DNA from: Wurfbainia villosa
Taxonomy: Eukaryota > Streptophyta > Magnoliopsida > Zingiberales > Zingiberaceae
Direction: 5' to 3'
DNA: 64,000 bases
Assembly (NCBI GenBank): GCA_025175895.1
Contig: JAKLTH010000283.1
Coordinates: 1,240,001 to 1,304,000, forward strand
Part shown: in pieces, positions 45,664 through 57,451 of the stretch
Layout: each line of letters starts with the position of its first letter
Numbering within the stretch: position 1 is the stretch's first letter
Notes under the pieces: generated by a model
What the model saw: the letters and a program-made list of their open reading frames with translations, nothing else
Database searches by the model: none
What the model was told of the DNA's origin: nothing
Program-made: the position numbers and the translations under genes

Positions 45664-48583
45664 TGTCACGCCCCGAAGGAGACCCCGCCAGACGAAAATC
45701 TGACAGCATCTCCCCTGTACGGGTGACAATCCCAATTTACATACAAGGCCTACACGACCGCTATACAACAGTCAACACGACCGGAATCCAAACTCACATG
45801 CAGTTATATAATTTGGCCTCAGGCCATCAACTAAAATAAATGATAAACAGTCTAAAATAAATAAACTTACCCCTTCTGCCATCTGGGCAGGAAATACTCA
45901 ACAAAACTCCAATCCAAACCAAAATCCGAATAAGGTCCATAAGGACACCAAAAATCCACGAATACAAACATCAATCTCCAAACCTATACATATCCACTAA
46001 CCAAATATCCAAACCACAAAACAAATATCCGAATAAAAACATCTACGACGAGTGGGGTCCGGCAGCTGCACTCTCCTGACAGCTTCATCCTGAAATAGAT
46101 ATAAATCAACGGGGTAAGTTCAAAGAACTTAGCGGATAATAGTCGATATGTAAGTAAGATATAGCTAACAATAAAAATATCATGCCAGTACAGTCTCACA
46201 TAAAGGGTAAGCAAGAAATAAATGCAAGAAGGACTGTACTCACCTGAATCTCCTACCCTGATATAGGAGCATGTGCCCTACTAAGAGATAAAGTCATCAC
46301 CATATATAAACATGTATCCTGTATGCATGACAATCATATGCAACATCCAAGGCATCAATACAATAATGCAGCAAACACAATACAAATGCAATCCGTGCAA
46401 AGTGCATGTCGTGCCAATGACATGGTCACCCCTGACGCCAGTCAGCCACCTCACACGCGATGGTGAAGCCGAGTGGGTAGGGCTATGACAACTGTGCACT
46501 CTGCCATCACTGCTCCTGAGTGACCGAGTGGACAGGATGCTGTCGGAGTACACCTATCCTTCTGCCCCAAACATAGTGGGGGAGCTAAGCTCTCATCTCC
46601 CGGTGTCATAGACCAGAGGAGGGATCCCTGCCCGCTACCATGCTGCCTCATCGCTACCCATGAGCGGACCAGCGGAGCCTGACAGAGCAACTGCACACAC
46701 CCTCCTGATGTACCGCTAACCCATGAGTGGCAGTGTGTGCAGGCCATGTAACTAGTTGCGGGCTCAACAATAATGGAACCCCATCCAGCCAGCATGCAAT
46801 CATGAAAAAATGGTGCATGATACTAAAGCATGTAAATCCTACTCAAAACACCTATCTGAATAATATGTACAATCAATATGTACATATCCCTAATCCATGT
46901 ACTATGATCCAAATTAAACAGGGAAATATAATCATATCCTATCACATGCATGTATCTAGTAGACACCAAAAGCATATTAGGCATATAAACATGAAAAATT
47001 ATTGTAAGCTATCCTAACTAGCATATCAACAGTGACTATCTAAAAGATAAGTCAAAATACCCGCCTGAATATATATCCACAAAAAGAACCAAATCGTCAC
47101 GACTGGGGACCTGCCTCGTGACCGAAACCTGCATATAGCATAACCTTTGTTAAACACAAAAATACAATTCACCGACAAATCGAATAATTAATCGATTTCC
47201 TTCATAACCCAATTAACCCAAATCAATTTCCAATTCTCCTTAATTTTCCAACCGTCTTATTAATCCTTTTCCTACCACAAATATCCATACAATTAATTTA
47301 GCCCACTAAATCAATTGATAAAAATTTTGATTAATTAATGATAAGTTAATTAATCAATTAAACCTGGTTTAACTTGCATTTTAACAACCTAAGCCAAATA
47401 AATAAAATTTAATGGCTATTAACCTATCCAATAATTGTACCAATCAATTTACCCAATTAATTCCTAGTCAATTAACATAATTCATCACCTACAAAAATCC
47501 TCAAAATCAAACAACATCACCCAACCATCCCATATCCTCCGAATACCATACCGATCAACCGAATAACACCAAAATCACCCCAAATCGACCACAACTCCGA
47601 CTCAACCCTTTCACAGCCGTTCTTTCATGACTACCTCCAACCCTAACCGCACAACACCCTCCAAATATACCCTCACAGCCCCTAATAACCTCCATCGACA
47701 GAACACAGTGACCAATCAACCAAATCAAACAACCGGCAGGCAAGGAAGAAACTAGTTCATGTTATACCTGCGATGGAATTTCCCCCAAACCGCTCGGTTC
47801 ACCGGAACGAGAACCTGCCGATGCCCTAATAGTCTGCTCCGACAACCTCCGGCCGGAAATCACAGCGAAGGGGAAAAATGGCGATGGTCCGGTGGCTGCA
47901 GGCGTCGCCGGCGAAAACCGTCTGCCGGCGCGATCCTGCTGCGAGCGTGATCCTGCTGCCGCGACTGTGGTCGGCGAACCCGCAGAGGAAGAGGGGCGTC
48001 GGTCTCGGCGTCGAGCGTGGAGGAGCGGCGCATCTGCGGTGGGCCAGGTGAGCTCGCGGTGTCGGGCGGCGGGAGCTGTGAGCGCATGGCGAGCTGCAGT
48101 GGGGAGAAAGCTTGTTCTTGTGGAGGAAGAGGCGTCGCGACCGCGGAGGAGGTTCTGGCGGTGGTTGTCGGCGAAGGTCGGCCGCGGCGATGAGAAGAGA
48201 AAGGCGGACAGCGGCGGCGTCGGTCGTGGCGGAGGAGCCTGTCTGAGGCGGCAGCGGTTATCGTGGCCAAGTCGTCGTCGACAGAGAAAAAGGGCTCGGG
48301 GAAGAAGAACTCGCACGAGGAGAAACTGTCGAAGGAGTAAGCGGCGGGGAAAAATAGAAAGAAAAAGGGAAATAGAAATTAGGTTTTCTATCGTGTATTT
48401 ATCCCCTTTAAATAGACCCCTCTAAAGCCTATTTATTTTATCCCCGTAAAAATCTGGTACGGAGTCCGTTTAAATCCAGAAAAATTCCAAAAAAATTCCC
48501 TAAAAATCCCGAAAAATTTCCAGGATTATTTCCTTAATTATTTGGCCATTTAATTTAATATTTTAATATCCCCGTATTTAACA
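45664..48583 (-). repeat. Family A solo LTR (2920 bp)
   Basis: Minus-sense ends TGTTAAATACGGG (48583) and GGCGTGACA (45664). Flanks are tcaat (45659-45663) and tcaac (48584-48588), a 5-bp target duplication with one change. There is no PBS beside 45664 and no polypurine tract beside 48583, so this is a solo LTR left by LTR-LTR recombination. A TATA-like TATTTAAAGGGG lies near 48,410, a GC-rich block follows (48,340-47,860), then a donor-like GCAG|GTATAA (47767-47766) and an acceptor-like tctatttcag near 46,085. It preserves the empty site of the family C insertion at 47111-47129. Confidence 0.92.
46451..46795 (-). other. Conserved open frame inside the family A solo LTR (114 codons)
   Basis: Third copy of the LTR frame; from MLAGWGSIIVEPATSYM to ALPTRLHHRV it is nearly identical to 16200-16589. 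It is open here although the LTR is a solo relic. Confidence 0.5.
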
Positions 48584-48613
48584 TCAACACTCGGCGGACT
48601 TCCCAAATAACTA

Positions 48614-48914
48614 GTTTTTACTTCTTGTAGTAATAGTAGTACTTCTGTAGATTTTCATTTTGTTTTCTTTTCGACAATTTTGAGAACTTGTAACGAATGT
48701 TTGTACTAAACTTTTGGCATAACAAGTTTTTGCCGAGTATAAGTATGGTGGCATACCTCTGAAGAAATGTTTGAACATCCCAAGTTTTCCAAAGCACCGA
48801 GAGACATAAGAAAATAAACCATGCCACAACAAGTGATAGTAGGCAATACCTAGAATCGTAATGAATCATGATAAGTGCCTTTATAATGCCTATAATAAAG
48901 AACCAAGAGGGATG
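48614..48914. other. Tat 3' untranslated region between antisense ORF and tandem repeats
   Basis: AT-rich and non-coding on both strands; short minus frames (48611-48920) have no recognisable motif. It grades into the repeat array with a first diverged gatggacgacttag unit. Confidence 0.5.
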
Positions 48915-49266
48915 TGCCATGATGGACGACTTAGAAATAATACGCAGCGATAGGCAATTTATCTGAGATGTACCATGATAGGTGACTTTTATAAGAAGGC
49001 GCCATGATAGGCGACTTATTCGAGATGCACCATAATAGGTGGTTTTTATAAGAATGCGCCGTGATAGGCGACTTATCTGAGATGCGTCATGATATGCGGC
49101 TTTTATAAGAATGTGTCATGATAGGCGACTTATCCGAGATGCGCCGTGATAGACTACTTTTATAAGAATGCACCGTGATAGGCGACTTATCCGAGATGTG
49201 CCGTGATAGGCGGCTTTTATAAGAATGCACTGTGATAGGCGACTTATCCGAGATGCACCGTGATAG
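48915..49266 (-). repeat. 57-bp tandem repeat array (about six units), part 1
   Basis: The unit is roughly two related halves: gatgcaccgtgataggcgg then cttttataagaatgcgcc, then gtgataggcgacttatccga. Units are well ordered with point differences. The array is cut at its gatag word by the family B element. Tandem repeats in this position are common in Tat/Ogre-type elements. Confidence 0.9.
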
Positions 49267-52200
49267 TGTCATGCCCCGGGGTAGACTCTGTCCGGCCAAC
49301 GGACGACACCCCCTTATGACAATTCCAATACGATACAAAGTCGCAGCCAGTATAACACATATCGAAAAGGTATAACAACACAACAAAACGTATAACATCA
49401 ATAGCGGAAGCCAACACATGGGAATACAAACTCGTCAACATAAGTACATCGGTATATCCGTCCATACTAGAATAAAATCCATACTGAATATCAAAAGAGA
49501 AACATACAGCATGATCTCCAAAACAATAAGAGTCCAAATAAAGATACATGCGATGAGAAGCGAAAACCCTCGGAAACACGGCGAGATGGGATCAGGTGGC
49601 AATGCTTCAAGTCTCTGCCGAAGTCTTCTATCTACTACCTGGGCGACAGGAAACCTAGGGTCCAGGGTGGTGAGTATAAAACTCAGGGGTAATATATAGA
49701 AGTGCATGAACAACATACAGTGTAAGAGATCTACAAGTATACATGTGAAGATCTACAGGTATGCAGCATGAGTCAATGGACATCTGATTACTAAGCATAG
49801 TAATCAGTAATCACATATATGTCCTACTCATAGCATAAACTGAACTGATCAACTTACATAAAGTAATGTACATACCTGACGGTATGTCCTCCATATGATC
49901 TATAACATCCTGAACAGGTATATCATGATATAATCCAAATAGTACACACTCATCCTCAACACACATGCAGCGGTATATAACATATGAAAAGGCATGTAGC
50001 ATGATGTACAATCATATCACGTGATCAAATCGACATCTCACAAGCATATGTAAAACATATATCAAATACATGCATACATATATATATCAGCAATGCATAT
50101 GCATGGTCACTGTCTGCGGACCCGTCCAACCACAACCCCAGTGGCGGTGGTACGACAAATGACAACTAGCGACTCTAGCTACCACTACTCTCGGTGGTCG
50201 AGGTTGGGTAGTATGAATGAGTAGTATATAAGCGTAAAAAGCTAACTACTCTCTAGGGGTCCTCTGCAAGCCACGCCGTCCCTACCCATGAGTAGACAAG
50301 CGCGCGCAGACAACCTGCCGCGTCATAACAACCACCATCTATAGTGGGCGAGTGCTAACACCACTGCTTGCGGTGGCAGTCGCATCTCCGGCTACCACTA
50401 TATATAGTGGTCGGCGCCACACATCTAATGCTCTGCCTCAACCTGCTACCACTACCCCGAGTGGCGGGAGGCGGGATGACCGATGACCGTCTCTTCCACA
50501 AGGAAGACCCGGTCGTCGACATGCATGCAAATGTAATGATGCATAGCTCACACATACATCCCCACAACACTCCTAATCCACAAGGAGATCTAGTCAACAA
50601 AGTCAACCATGCAAGGGTTGATCCGTAACCCCAACTTATTTACCTATGTACAGATAAATAGGTTCATCAAGTTAACTCACTAATATATGTACGGTACAAC
50701 GACCGACCCTATAATTTGGACTCATCACCTAACCTAGTGATGGAACCCAGTAACCCCATCTAAGTCCATACTAGTGACTACATGCATTTAACTGAATACC
50801 TATCAGCTAACATACAAACAGGGTTATAATTTCTATCCGAGATAAAGGTATGATAGATTAACAGCAATATCTCAAAGATCGCAGGTTAAGTACAAGCACA
50901 AGATACAATATGAGTGGATCTAAGGTAAACAAGAATAACCATATGTAAAAATGTCATGCACTAGAATTGATCAAACTACCGGACCAGGTAGATATTACCC
51001 ACCTGATACGAAGCTCGTCTAATCCTCACGGCCGTGAACCTGCGTCGTATCCCAAACCTGCACAATAGTAACACATTACGGTTAAGTGCAAATCGCCGAT
51101 ACTATACGAACAAAATACTAGTTCATTTTATATTCGTATTCTTTTCCCGGAAGCATTTCAACCACTCCGACTATACCACTCCGATATACTACATAGATTT
51201 CTAAATCTAACCAGGTCAAACATCAATTAATATTACTCGAGCACCAATACCCGAAACAACAAGCCTAACCACTCATTGGTAACTCAAATTCACTATACAA
51301 CCCAAATCCACAATCACAGTGTCAACTCTATCATCACAACTCTCCTTCCACACCCCCACAGTCGGCACAATCAAATTAAAATCACAGATTAAATTCCACC
51401 ATTTAGCTGAAACTCCTAACCATCCAACTTCACAGTTTCGATTCTTAACCTCATCGCTTCAATCAACAACCACGAGCTCGCATCAATTACTGACATCACC
51501 AACACATCTGATCGAATCAAACAAATACCCAGCAACATCTAATCCCCAATCAATCACAGAACCTAAATTAACACCAAATCAAAACTTACCACTCCAATCA
51601 CCGCCTAGTTTCCAATCGAAATCCATCCCAAGCACTCGAATTCCCGATTGAAACTTATCACCAATAACACCATAAGAACACAGAGTTTTCCACAACCGAT
51701 TACATATACCAATCTTTAACAATCCAGACAAATCAAACATTAACAAGAAATTCCCGAGCAACAATACTCGAATCAACAATCTCCATTACTAATCGGTAAC
51801 TCAAATTTACCCGAACAAACCAAATCCAACAATCACAGTTTAACAGAACCCCAATCAATTGATACCACAGCTGATAGTATTGGGTTAGATCCAACTTACC
51901 GAGATCAACCTTCACCGGCGGCGTTATCCCCCAAATCCCAGCTGCTCGCTGAAACAATCCAGACTCCCGCTCACTGCCAACGCAGAGATCTCAACCATCA
52001 ACCACCTGAAAACCAGATATCTACTCGGAAAGGAAACCGACATTCGATCCTTACCTCCGATGGCAGCTCGCTGCCGCGACGACGACGTCGCTAATCGAGT
52101 GTCGCCGACTTCTTTCGAACCCTCCCTTGATCCCCCGGCCGGAGATCTACCAAATGGCGGCGCCGTCGAGCTGCTCGCATCGGATCGCCGACGAGATCGG

Positions 52201-52410
52201 CGAGGAAAGCGCGCGACGAAGAAACGTTCGGCGCGGAGAAGAACGGAAACAGGATCGCGATGGAAATGAGACGATCAGCGTTCGACCGACTTTTAAATGC
52301 CATTCAATTGCTCCGGTTAACCCTCAACCAATCCGCCTCAAGCCCCAATTTAATCCCGTAATTAATCCCAATTAATTACGGTTTAATCCATTTTTTTTTC
52401 GTATACTACA
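49267..52410 (-). repeat. Family B 3' LTR (3144 bp)
   Basis: Minus-sense start TGTAGTATACG (52410), end CCCCGGGGCATGACA (49267). A TATA-like ATTTAAAAG lies near 52,290. The GC-rich 5'-UTR-like block is 52,280-52,060, with donor CGGAG|GTAAGG (GT at 52054-52053) and acceptor-like ctgtcgcccag (AG at 49640-49639). A cluster of short hairpins (50,110-50,470) is damaged relative to the other LTR. Confidence 0.94.
50110..50470. repeat. Hairpin cluster in family B 3' LTR
   Basis: Several ccac...gtgg short inverted repeats, most followed by a variant of tcgag or cgagtg. Each is altered by small indels compared with the cluster at 58,305-58,665. Confidence 0.7.
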
Positions 52411-52422
52411 TTCTCCCCCACT
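52411..52422 (-). other. Polypurine tract of family B element
   Basis: Reverse complement AGTGGGGGAGAA, adjoining the 3' LTR; the same tract precedes the family A LTR at 2135-2146. Confidence 0.85.
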
Positions 52423-52499
52423 TAATCAAATTTGGTCCCCAAATTTCCGTACTTATATGCAGTAATCAACATAAGAAATTTCTTGAATTACTACATACC

Positions 52500-53702
52500 T
52501 CACGTGAACAGATGAGGGTATCGAGCTCGGATGATATCCTCCAGCTCCCATGTAGCCTCCTCATCAGTGTGATGCTGCCATCCAACCTTTACCAGGCGGA
52601 TGATTTTATTCCGTAACTGACGCTCTTTGCGACCAAGAATCCGCACGGGAAATTCCTCATATGTCGCGTTAGGCTGGAGTGGAACTGGCACCTCTGTCAA
52701 AACATGATCCGGATGCGGTACGTATTTCCTCAGCATAGAAACATGGAATACATTATGAACGCTCGCAAGCGTCGGAGGTAGAGCCAATCGGTATGCTACA
52801 CCTCCAATCCGCTCCAATATCTCGAATGGTCCAATGTAGCGGGGTGCTAATTTTCCTTTAATTCTGAATCTCTTGACTCCTTTCGTAGGCGATACATGTA
52901 GGAACACATGATCCCCTATAGAAAACTCCAGGGGTCTTCGCCTCCGATCCGCATAACTTTTTACATGCACGAGCCTCGACAATGTCGTCGATAACACGAA
53001 CTAACTCTGCATCGTTCTTGAATACTCGAGGGCCCAATAAGCGCGCTCCCAACATCCTCCCACAATCTTTGGAGATCTGCAGGGTCGACCATACAAAGCC
53101 TCAAAGGGAGCCATCTGAATGGAAGAGTGATAGCTATTATTATACGCGAACTCCACCAAGTGAACGTGATCCTCCCAGCTGCCTCCGAAATCCATGACGC
53201 AAGATCTCAATAAGTCCTCCAGAGTCTGAATAGTACGCTCCGACTGTCCATCCGTCTGCGGGTGAAATGCAGTACTAAGACGAAGCTCGGTGCCCATAGC
53301 ATGCTGAAGACTCTGCCAGAATCATAAAGTAAAACGTGGATCTCTGTCAGATATGATACTCAAAGGTACTCCGTGCAGTCTGACAATCTCTCTGCAGTAT
53401 AGCTCAGCTAGTCGATCCAATGGATGTGTCTCACGAATCGGAAGGAAATGAGCGGATTTGGTTAACCTATCCACAATCACCCAAATCGCATCATGTCCTT
53501 TACGGGTTCTGGGCAACCCCGTAACAAAATCCATCGTAATATGTTCCCACTTCCATTCCGGAATTGGGATTCTCTGTAGCAATCCGGCGGGTTTCTGATG
53601 TTCAGCCTTTACCTGCTGGCAGACCAAACATCGAGCGACGAAATCCGCAATATCTCTCTTCATATCGTCCCACCAGTATGAACGCCTCAAATCCTGATAC
53701 AT
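52500..53702 (-). pseudogene. Integrase with chromodomain (family B)
   Basis: Three frames in order. 53702-53322 has the zinc finger end (ADFVARCLVCQQVK), then WEHITMDFVTGLPRTRKGHD and LSIISDRDPRF. 53297-53001 has LRLSTAFHPQTDGQSERTIQ with the catalytic Glu, then EFAYNNSYHSSIQMAPFEAL. 52997-52500 has GKLAPRYIGPFEILERIGGV, VFHVSMLRKYVPHPDH and the tail LVKVGWQHHTDEEATWELED. Both core acidic residues and the Glu are present, but the frame is shifted twice. The C-terminal tail is the Tekay-type chromodomain thought to guide integration into heterochromatin. Confidence 0.95.
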
Positions 53703-53763
53703 CCGGGTACCGCCAGGATGTATAGCAAATCTCGAGTGATGTGCCTCTCGTAATAACTCCTCT

Positions 53764-55190
53764 TTAATCGGATGTGTGTCCGGAACACATAGTCTCCCTC
53801 GGAATCGGAGGACTCAGCCTCACACGAGAAATGCATCTGGTCGTCGAATCCAGTTGATCGCTAGCTTGTGCCTCTTTGATCCTCTCAATAATAGCAGACT
53901 GGGCAACCATGGATACCAATATCCCCCGGGATGTTTGACCCTGTTCCGACAACCCCAACTCTGAGAACTGTCGAACAAGATCAGTCACTGCGGTCAAATG
54001 ACTTGCCAGAATCCCACGGGACTTCCTGCTCAGTGCATCGGCTACGACGTTAGCTTTACCCGGATGATACTGAATGGTGCAATCATAATCCTTTAGGTAC
54101 TCCATCCATCGTCTCTGTCTAAGATTCAATTCTTTCTGAGTGAAAAGATATTTCAAACTCTTATGGTCCGTATAGATCTCAAAAGTAATCCCATATAGAT
54201 AATGTCTCCATATCTTTAGCGCAAAAATAATGGCTGCTAGCTCCAGATCGTGTCTTGGATAATTCCTCTCATGATCCTTAAGGCGGCCAGAGGCATAGGA
54301 TACTCTGCGTCACATCATCGCTCCCAATCCTTGGAAAGAAGCATCAGTATATAGGACCATCCCATCGCAAGAAGAAGGAATCACCAATACCGGTGCAGAA
54401 ACTAGACGCTTAAGCTCCTGGAAACTGGACTCACACGCCTCTGACCAAGGAAACTTGACCCCTTTAAGATTGGCGAGTAAGTGGTGTGGCTATACGGGAA
54501 AATCCCTCCACAAATCTATGGTAATACCCGGCCAATCCAAGAAAACTACGGACTTCCTGAACTGACTTTGGCTGCTCCCAACTGGTAATCGCTTCGATTT
54601 TCTGGGGATCAACTGAAATACCTCTGCTAGATACCACATGTCCAAGAAATCCCACAGAAGATAACCAGAAAGCGCACTTACTAAATTTGGCATATAAATG
54701 CTCTCGTCGCAATGTCTCCAATACAATCCGAAGATGGTGCTCATGCTCCTCCTCAGAACGAGAATATATCAAGATATCATCTATGAATACGATGACAAAC
54801 TGATCTAAGTACCTCAAGAATACCCGGTTCATCAAATCCATAAATGCAGCTGGAGCATTAGTAAGACCAAATGGCATCACTAGAAACTCGTAATGTCCAT
54901 AGCAGCGTGCGAGCAGCTGTCTTCTGAACATCCTCATCTCTTACCCTCAGCTGATGATAGCCTGATCGCAGATCAATCTTGGAATACACGCAAGTATCCT
55001 TGAGCTGATCAAACAAATCCTCTATCCTCGGCAGTGGATATTTATTCTTAGATCCGCATTAAGTTGTCGTAATCAATACATAACCATGAGAGATCCATCT
55101 TTCTTTTTAACGCGACCGGAGCTCCCCAAGGTGAAACACTAGGACGACAAAACCCCTATCCAATAACTCTTGCGGTTGTATCTTTAGCTC
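53764..55190 (-). pseudogene. Reverse transcriptase and RNase H (family B)
   Basis: 54937-54464 reads GHYEFLVMPFGLTNAPAAFM, the catalytic FIDDILIYSRSEEEHEHHLR, and FLGLAGYYHRFVEGFSRIAT. 54156-53764 gives MKYLFTQKELNLRQRRWMEY and YHPGKANVVADALSRKSRG, the RNase H end. The first RT motifs (KYPLPRIEDLFDQLKDT, SKIDLRSGYHQ) lie in other frames at 55,070-54,960. Stops and shifts separate the pieces, so no complete enzyme is encoded. Confidence 0.94.
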
Positions 55191-55192
55191 AC

Positions 55193-57227
55193 TTAACTCT
55201 TTCTGCCATCCAGTATGGAGCTTGACACCGGTGCGGCTGAATCACCTCTATCGCGAATTCCACTTGCCTCGGAGGTGTGGCAGCCGAAGTTCATCTGGAA
55301 ATATATCAGGATACTCACAAATACTAGAGGTGGTATCTCCTCACTCTCCACTTTGACCAAAGAGAATAAGTAACCTTGACAACCATGCGACAATAATCTC
55401 CGAGCCTGAAGTGCAGATATAACGGACACTCCATCATCACGGGTACCCACGAATTCCCATGCAGGCTGATCGGGTGGTCGGAAGGTCACTACTCTCGCTC
55501 TACAATCCACTGTAGCATAATATGTAGCCAACCAATCCATTCCGAGTATAATGTCGAATTCCACCATCTCTAGCACCTGAAGGTCCACCGTAAGTATATG
55601 TCCCTCGAAATCCAACGGACAACCCTTAATTACTTGATGACTGGTCAAAACCTGCGATGGTAATGATACCGCTAATCCACAAGAACGAATCATAGGGATT
55701 CTCCCAATTTTTCTCAGAAATATACTAGAAATAAAGGAATGCGAGCTACCAGTATCAATCAATGTATCAGCAGGTATAGAATAAACCAAAATCATACCCC
55801 GAATGACCGATCCCTCGGCCCGCTGAGCGTCCTCTCGGGTAATGGCATAAACTCGTCCAGTCTCCACATGCGACGGCTGCGCTCCAGATATAATAGTAGA
55901 ATGCCTCCACTCCGGATGGATCTGGGTCTGAGATGATGCTGCTGGAGGCTGACTCTGCTGCGCAGGCATAATATATCCCTGAGAGCCGGCCGGTAGATAT
56001 CGCTGAGTAGGTGGTCCGGAATAATAACTCTCTGGAGCTGGGGTATAATGAATCGCTGCTGGCATCCCGGAAGAATCACTCCCATGTATATGATATATCT
56101 GGGCTGTAGGAGGTAGTGTCTGTCTCTGACCATGCATCTGCGTCCTAGGTGCTGACCTCTGCTGATGATGCTGATCAGATCTCTTTCCCTTGCTGGAATT
56201 GCCTGAACCCTCCAGCTGTGCCTTCAGAGTACACTCTCGACTAGTATGCCCTGGATGCTTGCAGTAATAACAAACATCTCGATCCAGGGGACACTCGGGA
56301 ACACTATGATTTCCGGACCCACATCTACGACATCTAGTCATGTATCCACTCTTACGGTTCTTCTGAGAACCGCCAGACTGTCCAGAAGCTGGTCGCTTCC
56401 CTTTCTGTGCCCTAGATGATCCCTCTGTAGTACCTCGAGAAGCCCCACTCTGATTCTGCTTCTTCTGAGTCTCCGTGGTCGTATCCACCTTGGCTTTCCA
56501 GGACATCTGCTTCTCTACCTCCTTCTCCTTTGCAATTTGCTGAGAAGTCATCTCAATAGACAGAGCCCTATCCAGTGCCTCTCGGTACGAGTTAATGGAG
56601 GATCCAGACATTCTTACTCGAATATAGGCTGTCAAACCCTGTATGAATTGTAACATCCGGTCCTCATCCTGTGCTACCAGACACGGATAGAATTCCGCTA
56701 ATCGAGTAAACTCTGCATTGTATTCCATAACTGATCGATCCCCCTGCTTAAGGCTTAAGAACTCCTGATGGCGTCTTTGTAGAGAACGCGAAGGAAAATC
56801 TTATCTCGAATATATCTCGGAAAAGCGCCGGTGATGTTCTGCTCTCCCATCAAGGTCTTCTGCATTTTCCACCATGTAACCGCCTGCTCTCGAAGGTGAT
56901 AAGCTGCTAGACCCACCTTCTCCTCATCGGTGCAACTCATGAACTCAAATGTATCCTCCAAATTGTCTAACCAAGTCCGTGCAATCCAGGGATCAGACTC
57001 GCCTCGGAATAGCGTGAATCGGTCCTTGGTGGCCGTCTAACTGCCGATATCGTGCCTTGACTCACGACCAATGGAATCCGTAGCAGTCGGCGTAGTCAAG
57101 GGTACATCAGGCTCTTGAGGTTCCGAACCTCTGGTAGGAGACTGTCGTGGCTCCTCCTGATCAATCGTCCCTCAGTGGTAATTTGTTTAGAGGGTCGACC
57201 TCTCTTACGAGTCTGAACAGGTGCCAT
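55193..57227 (-). pseudogene. Gag and protease (family B)
   Basis: The gag ATG is at 57227 (MAPVQTRKRGRPSKQ); frames then shift. 56961-56755 gives EEKVGLAAYHLREQAVTWW, the retrotrans_gag core. The frame 56728-55193 (511 codons) gives AEFTRLAEFYPCLVAQDEDR, SSINSYREALDRALSIEMTS, a basic linker, two intact knuckles (CRRCGSGNHSVPEC and CYYCKHPGHTSREC), a Gln/Pro-rich stretch and the protease (ADTLIDTGSSHSFIS, FDIILGMDWLATYYA). The 3' part of that frame leaves the normal reading before RT. Confidence 0.93.
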
Positions 57228-57432
57228 AATATCGACTGCTCACACCTGTTGAACGATTTCCATAAATATTTAACCATAAAATATTAAGTGTTAAGATTTC
57301 TTACTTCGGACAACTTGGAGCTCATGCCTCTGTCAATCCCATCTTACCAAAAATCGAAATCAAATCAAATCAAAATGATTTCCGAGGTCCCAAAATCCGA
57401 CAAAACATTATTGCATGGCATCGCAACCTAGG

Positions 57433-57444
57433 GCTCTGATACCA
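57433..57444 (-). other. Primer binding site of family B element
   Basis: Reverse complement TGGTATCAGAGC, 7 bp from the 5' LTR end; identical placement to the family A PBS at 15396-15407. Confidence 0.93.
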
Positions 57445-57451
57445 ATAAAAT

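Larger units (their letters stand above)
43704..48613 (+). pseudogene. Antisense accessory ORF of the Tat element (PF04195-like), spliced, interrupted by solo LTR
   Basis: It starts MAETSSLWFLRTRNIITSDD and continues through shifts with FPIHPFYAELFAYFRIPYYL, FMAHQEVKFL and HWKTRYVYVKPASSFSWMSD, then LLYYFGLSPIEVELSGSL. Likely introns: gtaaaaactt...cttttcgcag (about 44389-44456) and gtaagtaaaa...gttttgcag (about 44998-45059). The C-terminal part is a coiled coil of the AEGLRAKLLEAEQ type followed by TSEEFTDILGGDTVDLLDIG and VNFLDLQRLIDETLDS. This is the pattern of the plant putative gypsy-type transposon protein (PF04195). The last exon is split after TLDS by the solo LTR and ends at TAA 48611-48613. 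Several stops and shifts exist. Function of the family is unknown. Confidence 0.72.

Noticed and set aside
45664..45664. PBS beside the family A LTR at 45664
   Set aside because: The adjoining sequence is gattcaat and continues the antisense Tat ORF, so there is no element interior and the LTR is solo.
47762..48425. Frames of 184, 177 and 136 codons on both strands
   Set aside because: Same GC-rich LTR block in the solo LTR; mutually overlapping in several frames and without any domain.
48915..49266. CRISPR-like array
   Set aside because: Units are contiguous tandem repeats without unique spacers, inside a plant retroelement.
49418..49716. Paired frames of 93 codons on both strands, repeated at 57603-57901
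   Set aside because: Present twice because the LTRs are duplicates; no coding signature, overlapping on opposite strands, and they lie over the predicted acceptor region.
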